NCBI GenBank assembly: GCA_024691425.1
Contig: JAILNQ010000101.1
Location: 1 to 64,000, forward strand
DNA from: Lachnospiraceae bacterium
Lineage (GTDB): Bacteria; Bacillota; Clostridia; Lachnospirales; Lachnospiraceae
DNA: 64,000 nucleotides
Direction of reading: 5' to 3'
The stretch's first letter is position 1. Each line of letters starts with the position of its first letter. Positions 35,595 to 47,281 of the stretch are shown here, one piece after another. A program made the translations under genes and the position numbers. Under the pieces are notes generated by a model. That model had not been told where the DNA came from, ran no database searches, and saw nothing but the letters and a program-made list of their open reading frames with translations.

Positions 35595-36092
35595 ATGCCG
35601 TTAAACATCGATCCGCAGCAGATACTGCTGCATCTGTTCAATCTAGTCCTTCTGTTCGGCATCCTCTATGTCCTTCTGTACAAGCCTGTACATGACTTCA
35701 TGGACAAGCGTGAGGAAGAATATGCGAAAAGGGAGAAGAGCACGAAGGATGCTCTTGATGATGCCGAAAAGCTCAAGGCGGAGTATGAGGAAAAAATCCT
35801 TACGGCGCAGAAGGAGACCGCAATGGAGCGCGCTAAAGCGAGCGCGGCCTCGGAATCCGAAAGAGAGAAGATCATAAGCGATGCGCATGAACGTGCCGAC
35901 AAGATAGTCAGCGACGCACGCGACAAAGCGCAGGCGGAACATGACCGCCTGATCGCAAGGGCGCAGAGCGAGATTGCCGAATATGTGTCAAAAGCCGCGG
36001 AAAAGATCGTCATGAGAGAAGGGGATATTGAGGATGATTTTGACACCTTCTTTGAGAGCCAGGAAGTAAAGAAGGATAATGACAATGGATGA
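35595..36092 (+). CDS. atpF: ATP synthase F0 subunit b
   Basis: Peripheral stalk subunit, 165 residues. One N-terminal membrane helix (HLFNLVLLFGILYVLLYKPV) is followed by a long charged coiled coil rich in Glu, Lys and Ala. Length and layout are normal, and there is no fused delta domain at its C-terminus. AAGGAG precedes the ATG. Its end overlaps the start of atpA. In the usual complex its C-terminus binds delta, here represented only by the domain fused to alpha. Confidence 0.93.
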   Translation: MPLNIDPQQILLHLFNLVLLFGILYVLLYKPVHDFMDKREEEYAKREKSTKDALDDAEKLKAEYEEKILTAQKETAMERAKASAASESEREKIISDAHERADKIVSDARDKAQAEHDRLIARAQSEIAEYVSKAAEKIVMREGDIEDDFDTFFESQEVKKDNDNG

Positions 36093-37806
36093 AAAAATGA
36101 CCGCTGTTCTGTACAGCAGCGAAAAACCTTCGGATAAGGATCTGAAGAGACTGGCCGATTTTCTCCTGAAGAAATATGATGAGCCGGTTTCGATAGGATG
36201 GAAGAACACGCCGGAAGTTACCGGCGGGTTCAGGCTTGTTGTCGGAGGAGACGTATATGACTGGAATAAGCAGGGCAGACTGAGGCAGCTTCAGGATGCT
36301 CTTCTTGCGCTCCGGGAGGAACGCGAGGACATCATTCCGCTCATAAAGGATACTCTCATAAACTGGACTCCGACGGTCATGGTGAATGAGATCGGAAAGG
36401 TCACTTCTGTCGGTGACGGTATCGCGACCGTCAGCGGACTTGAGGATACTTCATACGGAGAGATACTTCTTTTCTCCGGAGGAGTAAGAGGCATGGCGCT
36501 TGACCTGCGCCGCGATGAGACTGCCTGCATTCTTTTCGATGCCGAAGAGGAAGTGTGCGAAGGAAGCACCGTAAAGCGCACGGGAAGAGTTGCCGGAGTG
36601 CCTGTCGGAGAAGGATTCCTAGGGCGAGTTGTGGATCCGCTCGGAGTGCCGGTTGACGGACTCGAGGACATTCTTGCCGATGATTACAGACCGGTTGAGA
36701 GCGAGGCTCCCGCAGTCATCGACAGGCAGCCTGTAAACGTTCCGCTCGAGACGGGAATTCTTGCGATAGATTCAATGTTCCCGATAGGACGCGGACAGAG
36801 AGAGCTGATCATCGGCGACCGTCAGACCGGAAAGAGCACGATAATAACCGACACCATACTCAACCAGAAGGGTAAGGATGTCATATGCATATATGTTGCG
36901 ATCGGACAGAAAACTAGCACGGTCGCAAGACTTGTTGATACGCTGAAGAAGAACGGTGCGATGGAATACACGATCGTCGTGAACGCTTCGGCTGCAGAAT
37001 CCGCGCCGCTCCAGTACATCGCTCCCTATGCAGGATGCGCCATGGGAGAGTATTTCATGGAGAAGGGCAAGGATGTGCTGATCGTTTATGATGATCTTAC
37101 GAAGCATGCGATCGCATACCGTTCGATAAGCCTTCTTCTTGAGAGGGCCCCGGGACGTGAAGCTTACCCCGGAGATGTTTTCTATCTTCACTCAAGGCTT
37201 CTTGAGCGTTCCGCGCGGCTTTCGAATGAAAAGGGCGGTGGCTCGCTCACTGCTCTTCCTGTCATAGAGACGCAGGAAGAAGATGTTTCCTCGTACATTC
37301 CGACGAACGTCATATCGATAACGGACGGACAGATATTCCTGTCGGGCGGGCTTTTCAGGCTCGGACAGCGCCCCGCGATAAATGTCGGACTGTCAGTATC
37401 GCGTGTCGGCGGAGACGCGCAGACGAAAGCGATGAAGAAGGCAGTCGGAACGCTGAGGCTCGACCTTGCGCAGTACCGTGAGATGGAAACTTTCTCGCAG
37501 TTCGCGGGCGACATGGATGAAGCGACGAGAAAGCAGATCAAGTACGGCGAAGGCCTGATGAAGATACTCAAACAGAAACAGAACCGTCCCCTGTCGCTTC
37601 CTGAGCAGGTATTCATGCTTGTTATCGCGACAACGGACAGATTCGAGCATTTCGATATCGAAGGCATCGAAGACAGGATAAGAGATATCGCGCGGGTGGC
37701 GATGAAGTCCTGCCAGGATATCGTCATGCGCATAGAGAACGCCGGCGTTATAGATGACGCCGACAAGAAGAGGATCGTGGAAGCGGCGATAAGAGCAAAT
37801 GGCTGA
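36085..37806 (+). CDS. atpA: ATP synthase F1 subunit alpha with N-terminal delta-subunit domain
   Basis: A 573-residue protein. Residues from about 80 onward are a complete alpha subunit (VGDGIATVSGL, P-loop GDRQTGKST near residue 246, about 73 residues later than usual, and VGLSVSRVGGDAQ). Residues about 5-70 match the C-terminal half of the delta subunit: DLKRLADFLLKKYDEPVSI, then GGFRLVVGGDVYDWNKQGRL, the counterpart of the b-binding part of delta. No separate atpH exists and the alpha-binding N-terminal half of delta is absent. ATG at 36085 has AGGA 8 nt upstream; 36079 is too close to it. GGGAGGA at 36314-36320 stands 10 nt before in-frame ATC/ATT codons near the alpha boundary, so a short alpha from a rare start cannot be excluded. 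Confidence 0.93.
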   Translation: MDEKMTAVLYSSEKPSDKDLKRLADFLLKKYDEPVSIGWKNTPEVTGGFRLVVGGDVYDWNKQGRLRQLQDALLALREEREDIIPLIKDTLINWTPTVMVNEIGKVTSVGDGIATVSGLEDTSYGEILLFSGGVRGMALDLRRDETACILFDAEEEVCEGSTVKRTGRVAGVPVGEGFLGRVVDPLGVPVDGLEDILADDYRPVESEAPAVIDRQPVNVPLETGILAIDSMFPIGRGQRELIIGDRQTGKSTIITDTILNQKGKDVICIYVAIGQKTSTVARLVDTLKKNGAMEYTIVVNASAAESAPLQYIAPYAGCAMGEYFMEKGKDVLIVYDDLTKHAIAYRSISLLLERAPGREAYPGDVFYLHSRLLERSARLSNEKGGGSLTALPVIETQEEDVSSYIPTNVISITDGQIFLSGGLFRLGQRPAINVGLSVSRVGGDAQTKAMKKAVGTLRLDLAQYREMETFSQFAGDMDEATRKQIKYGEGLMKILKQKQNRPLSLPEQVFMLVIATTDRFEHFDIEGIEDRIRDIARVAMKSCQDIVMRIENAGVIDDADKKRIVEAAIRANG

Positions 37807-38686
37807 TATCAGAGAGATCAAAATGAGAATGAAATCAGTGGCCGACACCGAGAAGATCACGAAAGCGATGTACATGATCTCCTCGAGCAAGATGCGCAAG
37901 GCCAGGGCCGAGCTTGAGCGCACACGGCCTCATTTTGATGCCCTGAACAATGAGATAAAAAGGATTTTCAGATCGAAATCGAAAATCGAAAGCCCCTACA
38001 TGTACCCTGCAGACGGATCGCACGACCTGCCGGGAGCTTACGCTTACATAGTCGTTACCTCCGACAAAGGTCTCGCAGGTTACTATAACCATGCTGTCAT
38101 AAAGGAATTCGAAAGCCAGATGACCGACCATGAGAGCAGATATTTCATGGTCGGGGACTACGGATGTAAATACTGTGATGCCCTGAAAATACCATATGAT
38201 GATAAGTTCAGGTTCTCAGCGGACAACCCGACCATGCGGCGCACGAGGCTCATGGCCGATTACATTCTTTCGGAATATGATGAGGGACACATATCGAAAA
38301 TCTTCCTCATCTACACCGATCTCGAAAACGGCGTCGTACAGAAGGCCAAGACCGTAAGGCTTCTTCCGTTCCACAGGCGCGAGTTCATGGAACAGGATGA
38401 GAAGGAGAACATCAGGTTTGATTTTCACCCTTCTGCGGAGACTGTTCTGCAGAATATAGTGTACAGCTATGTTGCCGAGTATCTCTACAGCGCGCTCGTT
38501 GACAGCTACTGCTGCGAGCAGGGCGCTAGGATGAATGCGATGGATGAGGCCGACAAGAATGCGGCATCGCTCATGAATGAGCTTCGGCTCGAATACAATC
38601 ACGCCCGGCAGGGGAAGATAACAAGGGAGATAACTGAGATATCTTCAGGTGCGAGGGCACTCAAGAAGAAAAAGAACAGGATATGA
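37799..38686 (+). CDS. atpG: ATP synthase F1 subunit gamma
   Basis: Central rotor shaft, 295 residues. The N-terminal helix (EIKMRMKSVADTEKITKAM) and C-terminal helix (ARMNAMDEADKNAASLMNEL) that form the coiled coil are both present, with the Rossmann-like middle (ITSDKGLAG-type segment VVTSDKGLAGYYN). It overlaps atpA by 8 nt, implying coupled translation. Length is normal. Confidence 0.94.
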   Translation: MADIREIKMRMKSVADTEKITKAMYMISSSKMRKARAELERTRPHFDALNNEIKRIFRSKSKIESPYMYPADGSHDLPGAYAYIVVTSDKGLAGYYNHAVIKEFESQMTDHESRYFMVGDYGCKYCDALKIPYDDKFRFSADNPTMRRTRLMADYILSEYDEGHISKIFLIYTDLENGVVQKAKTVRLLPFHRREFMEQDEKENIRFDFHPSAETVLQNIVYSYVAEYLYSALVDSYCCEQGARMNAMDEADKNAASLMNELRLEYNHARQGKITREITEISSGARALKKKKNRI

Positions 38687-40518
<1,832 letters not shown>

Positions 40519-40571
40519 TTTTGCCGATATATATATGTAATGTATATTTTTTTATTAACGGAGAATAATGC

Positions 40572-43500
40572 ATGAAAATTAAACGTTTCATTTCCTTAAT
40601 ACTGTCGATGCTGCTGATCCTTTCACTTACGGCCGGAAGCGTCGGCGCTGCTGAACCTGTCGATACGGATGCATCTTTTGCGTATACGGATATTTCGGAA
40701 GAAGATTCAGAAGATGCTGAAGAATATGCAGATGATTTCCAGACGGGCAGTGAGGATCATGAGACTGCGGATGAAGAAGCTGAGGACGAGGAAGCTGATC
40801 GTCTTATGAGTGTTGACGAGGAAGATGCGGGGTCAGATGACGGCGAAGATTTTGCTCTCGGTTATGTGCCGGCTCCTTTTGAGAACGAGTATGAAAGCCG
40901 CAATACCGGAGACGGAGACGGTTTCTTCGATGTTACGGAAAGAAAATACATATCTCCGGAAGTACTGACGCTTCCCTCGCGCCACCAGGGGATATACGGA
41001 ACCTGCTGGGCGCATGCGACGATGGCCGGAGTCGAAACGTCTGCAATAAAACACGGCGTCCTCCAGCCTGACGGAGAAGCTGCGGATGAGACGATCGACA
41101 TGTCAGAGCTTCATCTTGCCTATTTCACGCAGAAGGGACTTGAAGCATACGATCCTCTCGGAGGCCTTGACGGCGACCGGAACGGTGTTCCTGCAGGCGA
41201 GGATTTTCTGGATAACGGAGGATCTCCCGAAAATGCCGCCAATATGTTCGCGTGCTGGACCGGTGCGGCATCTGAAGAGAAATATCCGTACAGTGAAGCC
41301 TCAAAGACATACACCTCCGACAGAGCCAATTCAATCGATGATGCGATGCATCTGCGGGGATATTACATCGCCGATCCGAAGACGGACCGTAACGGTGTGA
41401 AGGAGCTTGTAAAGAATTACGGCGCCGTAACGGTCAGTTTCTGTGCGATAAGAAACAATGGCGAAAAGATCGGAGGTCTGAAATACAATAACGTTTACAG
41501 CGAAGAATACAACAGCTATTTCATTCCGAAGGACGGCATTGAGAGCAATCATTCCGTTGCCATAGTCGGATGGGATGATGATTTTCCGAGAATGAATTTT
41601 GCAAACAGCGCAAAGCCGGCAGGGGACGGAGCATGGCTCATAAGGAACAGCTGGATGGACGGAAACTTCATCGACGAAGACGGAAACCCCATAGGAACTG
41701 ATGCGGGATTCAGGTCATATTTCTGGCTTTCATATTTTGACAAGAGCATAGAGGACTCCGGCATCGCGTTCGAGATGGATACCGAGGACAATTACGATCA
41801 CAACTATCAGTATGATGGAGCGATGATCAATGCACCTTGCAGCGGAAGGTCGAAGTATGCGAATATTTTCACCGCCGCATCTGACGATCCCGAGAGCTTA
41901 AGGGCCGTATATTTTGCGACATACAGTGCGGACTTTGACTGTACGATAGATGTTTATACCGGTGTTACCGGAACGGATCCGCAGTCAGGTACACATGCAC
42001 TGTCCGGAAAGGTCAAACATGTCACGTTTCCGGGAGGATACACGGTTGAGCTCGATTCCCCGGTAATGCTCACGAAGGGTGAGAAATTCTCTGTTGTTCT
42101 GACGGTTCCTGCGGATGTGAAGATATGCAGAGAATATACAAATACCAAATATTACGTTACGACTGCCCATACCGAACCGGGAAGGGGCATGAGTTACATA
42201 CCGCAAACCGCTTCCTGGGATGACGCTTCAGATGACGGAGCGTACGGCGATTACCGCATAAAAGCGTTCACTGCTGACGAATCTGCCATCCAGCCGACAG
42301 TCACCTTTGATCCGAACGGCGGCACATGCGAAACGGAGAGTAAGACGGTCACATATCTGAAAAAATACGGCGAGCTTCCCGAGGCAACGCGTGACGGCTA
42401 CACGTTTGACGGATGGTTCACTGAAGTTTCAGGAGGATCAGAAGTCACCTATTCAACGAAAGTAACTTCGAAAACTGACCATACAGTTCATGCTCACTGG
42501 ACACCGTGCAAGTACACGGTCAGCTTTGATGCCAACGGCGGAACGTGCGAAACGGAGTCGAAGGAGGTCACATACGGCGGCACTTATGGAACACTTCCTG
42601 ATGCAACGCGTTCTAACTATGATCTTCAGGGATGGTTCACTCTGGCCGAAGGCGGAGATGAGATCACGAGCAGCACTGTGGTTGACATAACTTCAGAGCA
42701 GACACTTTATGCGCACTGGCTCGGAAATGAGATCAGGGTTGATTTTGACGCCGACGGCGGAACATGCGATCCGGAATATAAGATGGTCAACTACATGGGC
42801 ACATACGGTGTGCTTCCGGTTCCCGAAAAGCCCGGATGTAAGTTCCTCGGATGGTATCCGGAAGGTGCGGCCGCAAAGAAGGTAGAGGAGTCGACAAAGG
42901 TCGAGACCGATGCGGGTCATACTCTTCTTGCGAAATGGAAGATCATAGAATATGGCATCAATTTTGATGCTAACGGCGGAACATGCAAAACAGAAAGCAT
43001 TACCGCAACTTACGGAAACGCATATGGCACGCTTCCGACACCGGAAAGAGAGAACTTTGTGTTCGACGGCTGGTTCACTTTGGCCGATGGCGGAGAAAAG
43101 ATAGAAGCGGATACAGTTTTCTGCGGAACTGACGATCAGACGCTCTATGCCCACTGGCACGGTGTGAGCGTCAGAGTATCTTTATATGCGGATGGCGGAA
43201 CGGTAACGCCGGCATCGTTAACCGTCTATTATGATGCGCCTTATGGCACTCTTCCTGAGCCTGTCAGAGAAGGATGCGAGTTCTCGGGATGGTACACTTC
43301 GATGATCGGCGGGACAAAGGTCACAGCAACGACGAAGGTCCTGAAGACAACAGCCCATACTCTCTATGCTCGCTGGAACTCACATCAATATAAAGTCTAT
43401 CTGAATCCGAACGCTGAAGATGCAACCTGCCCTCGCGAGTATGTTGTGGTTGATTCAGGAAGCACCTATGGAGAACTTCCCGCGGCAGTCCGCGAAGGGT

Positions 43501-46500
43501 TTGCTTTTGCGGGATGGTACACTGCACCTGAAGACGGAACATGGATAACGCCGTCAACACGCGTCAATCTTACTGCAGACCAGACGCTTTTCGCGCATTG
43601 GACGACAAAGCCGTTTACCGTATATTTTGATGCAAACGGCGGAACAGTCTCCCCCGAGCAGAAGGATGTCATAACAGGGCTTCCTTACGGCACGCTCCCT
43701 GAACCGGTGTACACCGGATATGCATTCCTCGGCTGGTTCCTTGACCTTACGGATGATGATCCTGTAACAAAGGATACAGAAGTTACTGCAGTGGATGAAC
43801 ATACGCTCCATGCGAAATGGCGCGGAGCCCCGTATACCGTGACATTCGATCCGAGGGGCGGCATAGCGGAATTTCCAAGTAAGACCGTATATTTCAAAGA
43901 CGTATACGGTACTCTTCCGGAAGCGGAAATGGACGGGTATGATTTTCTCGGATGGTACACCAGCATCGCCGGAGGCGAGCATATACATGAGGATACGGCA
44001 GTTACGATAACCGCGGCACAGACGCTTTATGCACACTATTCAAAGAAGAGCGTCACGGTAACGCTTGACGGTAACGGCGGAAAGTGGAACGGGAAAGCGA
44101 CAAAGAAGATCGTGAAGGAATGGGGAACCGTTCTTTCGGCAGATGATCTTGCGGCTCCTTCATATGACAGAAAGCATGCCTTCACGTCATGGTACAGGGA
44201 AAGCGGCTGCATACATCTGTTTGATACGACCGAGCCGGTGAAGGGCGATGTGACGATCTTCGCAGGATGGGATGAGTCCGGAGCGCTCGATTTCGAAGGC
44301 TTCATGATAGAAGGACTTGACGGAGAGTTTGAATACACCGGAAGCGCTATAAAGCCGAATATTACCGTATATTACGGTGACTACGAACGCGAGCTTACCG
44401 AAGGTGTTGACTATTCGGTTGCATATAAGAACAACATCAATGCAGCTGACCGTAATGCGGTCAGTAAGTCCGGAGCGCTCGCAGCTCCGATGGTGACCGT
44501 TACCGGGAAAGGCAATTACAGCGGAACGCTGTCAGAGACTTTCACCATAAGCCCGATCCCGATGAGCATGGCTTACACTGATTCGGACAGGCTCATACAG
44601 TCCGGAGTTTCTGATGCGAATATCATCCTTGCGGGAACAGGAAAGAGCCAGAAGGTATCGCCTGTATTTACCGTCACGCTTTCCGATGGAAGGAATGTCA
44701 ATCTGAAGAAGGGTACGGACTATACTTTAGAGCGCGAGGAATTCACCGATGCCGGCACTTATGTCGTTAAAGTTTACGGAAAAGGCAATTATTCAGGGCA
44801 GCGAGAATTCGTTGTAAGGATAAGGGATGTTGCTCATATAAGCAGAGCTGTATTCCCGGCTATTCCTGACCAGCCGTATGATGCGGGCTTTTCCTATATA
44901 CTTGCAGGACTTGCCGATGACGGACAGAAGCGTGCTACCAACAGGGACGGCAGCGTGTTTGAATGGCATATCACGGACCCGGCTACAAAGAATGAGCTCG
45001 TCTTCGGAAAAGACTATGAGCTTGCTTACGATAACAATTCCGATGCCGGAACGGCCGGCGTGACGGTGCTCGGCAAAGGCAGCTATACAGGCACTGTCAG
45101 GAAGACGTTCGCCATCACCGGAATCATAATGAAGAATGTGAAGATATCAGGGGATCCGGCAGTAGTGGAATACACCGGTTATCCGGTGAAGATAGCAGGC
45201 TCTGAGACCGGAACTGATACAGGCGGAGTGAATCTTACCGCATATGTTCCGGGAATCGGCAATGTTCTTCTCGAAAAGGGAACAGACTATACGGTTTCAT
45301 ATTCGGACAATATCAATCCTGGAAATGCATGCGTAACCTATACAGGAAAAGGCAGAGTATCCGGTTCTATCAAGAAGACATTCAAAATACGTCTGTTCGA
45401 TATGTCGAAGGCCGGTGATAAGATCACCGTCAGATGGCCTGACGGCTCGCAGGTTTGGGCGGGAAGCAATGTTCCCGTATATGAGTGCACCAAGACGGCA
45501 TTAAAGCCGGAACCCGTTGTGATCTATACATATAACGGCGCTGAAATCTGTCTTGCTGCAGGCAAGGATTACACGCTGTCATGGTCGAACACCGTAAAGC
45601 CCGCGGCATATAATGCCGCAAAGAATGCTCCTACGGTCAATATTGTCGGTAAGGGCAACTTTATGGGCATGATCACGAGGACGTTCACGATAACGAACGG
45701 AAGATTTGCTTCATTCGTGGCCGGAGATGTTGCATACCAGAAGGAAAAGACAGGCCTGCATCTTAAGACGAAAACCGTTGTGAAAGACAGCGCAGGCACG
45801 GAGCTTAAGGCAGGTACGGATTACTATTCGCTGAATGACAAAACTGTTCCGGCGGATTTCAGATTCGTATCGTTCGATTTTGATGATTCAGAAGTGAATG
45901 GAAAGGTTCTTGTAAAGAGCGGCAGAAACTGGGTAGAGAAGAATGTATCGGCAGGGGAAGCAGTTGACAGCTCTTACTGCATACTTCCGGGAACAAAGCT
46001 AAGGGTGACGGTTTACGGCAAGGGAAGCTATGAAGGTGAGTCGGCAGCGGCTGAGTTTTCGATAGGAGAGATCGATTTCTCGAAAGCTTCGGCATCTATA
46101 GGAGATATAACTTATACCGGAAAACCGATCACGGCTGATGATCTGAAACCGGCAGTCAAGGTTGAGATAAAGGTCAATAACGTGAAGCGCAATCTTCTGT
46201 GCGACAGCGATTTCGTGATCGACCCGCGCTCTTTTATCAACAATGTCAACGCGGGAACTGCAAAAGTCACCTTGAGAGGAAAGCCTGAAAGCGGCTATGC
46301 GGGCGAGAAGACTGTATCTTTCAAGATCGTTCCGGATAAGCTGAACTGCACCGTTTCCTATGAGGGCAATAACGGTGATGCTTCGTATGGCCTGATAAAA
46401 GCCGTCATGGCCGCAGATCCTGACGGTAAGAAGACATATGCATATTACAGCACTCATTACCGGGTGAGCGGCACGATGAAGGATTCGTCGACACCGATAG

Positions 46501-46733
46501 GAGGAAAGCTTACGAGAAATGCATTCAAGGTGCAAAAATACGATGACAGGACGAACAAGTGGGGGCCGTTGCCTGCATCATCTAAGATAAAGTTCAAGGG
46601 CTGGACAGCCGATGCGGAAGGCACCGGGAGACTGTATGCCGATGCGGGCGATTTTCTCCCATCATGGGCAGAGAGGCTTCTTAACCGCTATAATACTTGG
46701 ACGCTGCATGCTCAGTGGGAAGCAGGAAAATGA
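40572..46733 (+). CDS. Large secreted papain-like (C1A) protease with InlB-type repeats
   Basis: A 2053-residue exported protein. A signal peptide covers residues 1-27, then an acidic Asp/Glu-rich stretch to about 95. A C1A-type peptidase domain follows with Gln139, Cys145 (YGTCWAHAT), His327 (NHSVAIVGWDD) and Asn359 (IRNSW), the full papain set. A beta-rich domain comes next, then eight InlB/Listeria-Bacteroides repeats plus one divergent copy (about 575-1235). About five Ig-like modules with GTDY/GKGNYSG motifs follow, and a final InlB-like remnant. No LPXTG sorting signal or C-terminal membrane helix is seen, so anchoring may rely on the repeats or the protein is released. Likely role: extracellular proteolysis or surface attachment. 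The substrate is unknown. Confidence 0.88.
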   Translation: MKIKRFISLILSMLLILSLTAGSVGAAEPVDTDASFAYTDISEEDSEDAEEYADDFQTGSEDHETADEEAEDEEADRLMSVDEEDAGSDDGEDFALGYVPAPFENEYESRNTGDGDGFFDVTERKYISPEVLTLPSRHQGIYGTCWAHATMAGVETSAIKHGVLQPDGEAADETIDMSELHLAYFTQKGLEAYDPLGGLDGDRNGVPAGEDFLDNGGSPENAANMFACWTGAASEEKYPYSEASKTYTSDRANSIDDAMHLRGYYIADPKTDRNGVKELVKNYGAVTVSFCAIRNNGEKIGGLKYNNVYSEEYNSYFIPKDGIESNHSVAIVGWDDDFPRMNFANSAKPAGDGAWLIRNSWMDGNFIDEDGNPIGTDAGFRSYFWLSYFDKSIEDSGIAFEMDTEDNYDHNYQYDGAMINAPCSGRSKYANIFTAASDDPESLRAVYFATYSADFDCTIDVYTGVTGTDPQSGTHALSGKVKHVTFPGGYTVELDSPVMLTKGEKFSVVLTVPADVKICREYTNTKYYVTTAHTEPGRGMSYIPQTASWDDASDDGAYGDYRIKAFTADESAIQPTVTFDPNGGTCETESKTVTYLKKYGELPEATRDGYTFDGWFTEVSGGSEVTYSTKVTSKTDHTVHAHWTPCKYTVSFDANGGTCETESKEVTYGGTYGTLPDATRSNYDLQGWFTLAEGGDEITSSTVVDITSEQTLYAHWLGNEIRVDFDADGGTCDPEYKMVNYMGTYGVLPVPEKPGCKFLGWYPEGAAAKKVEESTKVETDAGHTLLAKWKIIEYGINFDANGGTCKTESITATYGNAYGTLPTPERENFVFDGWFTLADGGEKIEADTVFCGTDDQTLYAHWHGVSVRVSLYADGGTVTPASLTVYYDAPYGTLPEPVREGCEFSGWYTSMIGGTKVTATTKVLKTTAHTLYARWNSHQYKVYLNPNAEDATCPREYVVVDSGSTYGELPAAVREGFAFAGWYTAPEDGTWITPSTRVNLTADQTLFAHWTTKPFTVYFDANGGTVSPEQKDVITGLPYGTLPEPVYTGYAFLGWFLDLTDDDPVTKDTEVTAVDEHTLHAKWRGAPYTVTFDPRGGIAEFPSKTVYFKDVYGTLPEAEMDGYDFLGWYTSIAGGEHIHEDTAVTITAAQTLYAHYSKKSVTVTLDGNGGKWNGKATKKIVKEWGTVLSADDLAAPSYDRKHAFTSWYRESGCIHLFDTTEPVKGDVTIFAGWDESGALDFEGFMIEGLDGEFEYTGSAIKPNITVYYGDYERELTEGVDYSVAYKNNINAADRNAVSKSGALAAPMVTVTGKGNYSGTLSETFTISPIPMSMAYTDSDRLIQSGVSDANIILAGTGKSQKVSPVFTVTLSDGRNVNLKKGTDYTLEREEFTDAGTYVVKVYGKGNYSGQREFVVRIRDVAHISRAVFPAIPDQPYDAGFSYILAGLADDGQKRATNRDGSVFEWHITDPATKNELVFGKDYELAYDNNSDAGTAGVTVLGKGSYTGTVRKTFAITGIIMKNVKISGDPAVVEYTGYPVKIAGSETGTDTGGVNLTAYVPGIGNVLLEKGTDYTVSYSDNINPGNACVTYTGKGRVSGSIKKTFKIRLFDMSKAGDKITVRWPDGSQVWAGSNVPVYECTKTALKPEPVVIYTYNGAEICLAAGKDYTLSWSNTVKPAAYNAAKNAPTVNIVGKGNFMGMITRTFTITNGRFASFVAGDVAYQKEKTGLHLKTKTVVKDSAGTELKAGTDYYSLNDKTVPADFRFVSFDFDDSEVNGKVLVKSGRNWVEKNVSAGEAVDSSYCILPGTKLRVTVYGKGSYEGESAAAEFSIGEIDFSKASASIGDITYTGKPITADDLKPAVKVEIKVNNVKRNLLCDSDFVIDPRSFINNVNAGTAKVTLRGKPESGYAGEKTVSFKIVPDKLNCTVSYEGNNGDASYGLIKAVMAADPDGKKTYAYYSTHYRVSGTMKDSSTPIGGKLTRNAFKVQKYDDRTNKWGPLPASSKIKFKGWTADAEGTGRLYADAGDFLPSWAERLLNRYNTWTLHAQWEAGK
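42292..44275 (+). repeat. Tandem array of nine InlB-type repeat units within the protease gene
   Basis: Units of about 70 codons recur, each with FDxNGGT near the front, YGTLP in the middle, GWFT after it and YAHW at the end. Units 1-8 are close; unit 9 is divergent. Third-position differences between units show they are old rather than recently expanded. Confidence 0.85.
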
Positions 46734-46756
46734 TAGGGATTAAGAACGTATGAGCG

Positions 46757-46960
46757 TTAAGAATTCCTGCGCTGTTCGTAAACGAGCTTGAGAAGCTCGG
46801 AATTGGCTACGTCGCGCTTCTCGTCAGTAGGCTCCGCATTCGAGCAGTAGTCGACGGCTGTAGGAAAAGCAAGACCTTTTTCGTTGTTGCACATGCTGAT
46901 TCCTTCAGGGTTGATATAGAAATGTTTGCAGGCGCTGCAGGTAGTAATGTCTTTGTACAT
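46757..46960 (-). CDS. Small cysteine-rich protein, probably metal-binding
   Basis: A 67-residue protein on the opposite strand to its neighbours. Four to five cysteines (CSACKHF near residue 8, then MCNNE and YCSNAEP) suggest a zinc or iron-sulphur knuckle. A strong GGAGG lies 7-8 nt before the ATG on the minus strand, which makes it a real gene despite its size. It lies convergent to the protease gene and divergent from the peptide-export locus. Function is not recognised. Confidence 0.75.
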   Translation of the reverse strand: MYKDITTCSACKHFYINPEGISMCNNEKGLAFPTAVDYCSNAEPTDEKRDVANSELLKLVYEQRRNS

Positions 46961-47051
46961 ATGTGTTCCTCCATGAGCCGTTACGGTGTTTACGGTCGCA
47001 TAAAGAGTATAACATAAATGCGGATTTAATTGTATACGGAGAAAAGATGAT

Positions 47052-47273
47052 ATGAGTGAACTGTTCCGGAAAAAAAGTTTAGAGAGAGTAACGTCACCCG
47101 AAGAACTGAATGATTATATCAGGGTGACGACGGTACCTGTATGGCTCGTGCTCCTTGCGACGCTTATAATTCTTGCAGGCCTTATTGTCTGGGGCATTTT
47201 CGGAAAAGTGGATATGGTGACCGCTGACGGCGTTGTCAAGACGGTCAGCCCCATAACATTCGTGATCAATTAG
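47052..47273 (+). CDS. Very short NHLM-type membrane-fusion protein (N-terminal part only)
   Basis: A 73-residue protein. The start (LFRKKSLERVTSPEELNDYI) and the single membrane helix (WLVLLATLIILAGLIVWGIF) resemble the beginning of NHLP-system secretion proteins of the HlyD type, which are normally about 250 residues long. Here it stops soon after the helix, 9 nt before the next gene, and no remnant of the coiled-coil or beta domains is left. It may be a deletion product or a genuine mini-adaptor. GGAG lies 10 nt before the ATG. It leads the export locus. Confidence 0.75.
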   Translation: MSELFRKKSLERVTSPEELNDYIRVTTVPVWLVLLATLIILAGLIVWGIFGKVDMVTADGVVKTVSPITFVIN

Positions 47274-47281
47274 GGAGCATC

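Noticed and set aside
42292-44275. Recent repeat expansion or assembly collapse in the protease gene
   Set aside because: The units differ at many positions, so they are old and well resolved.
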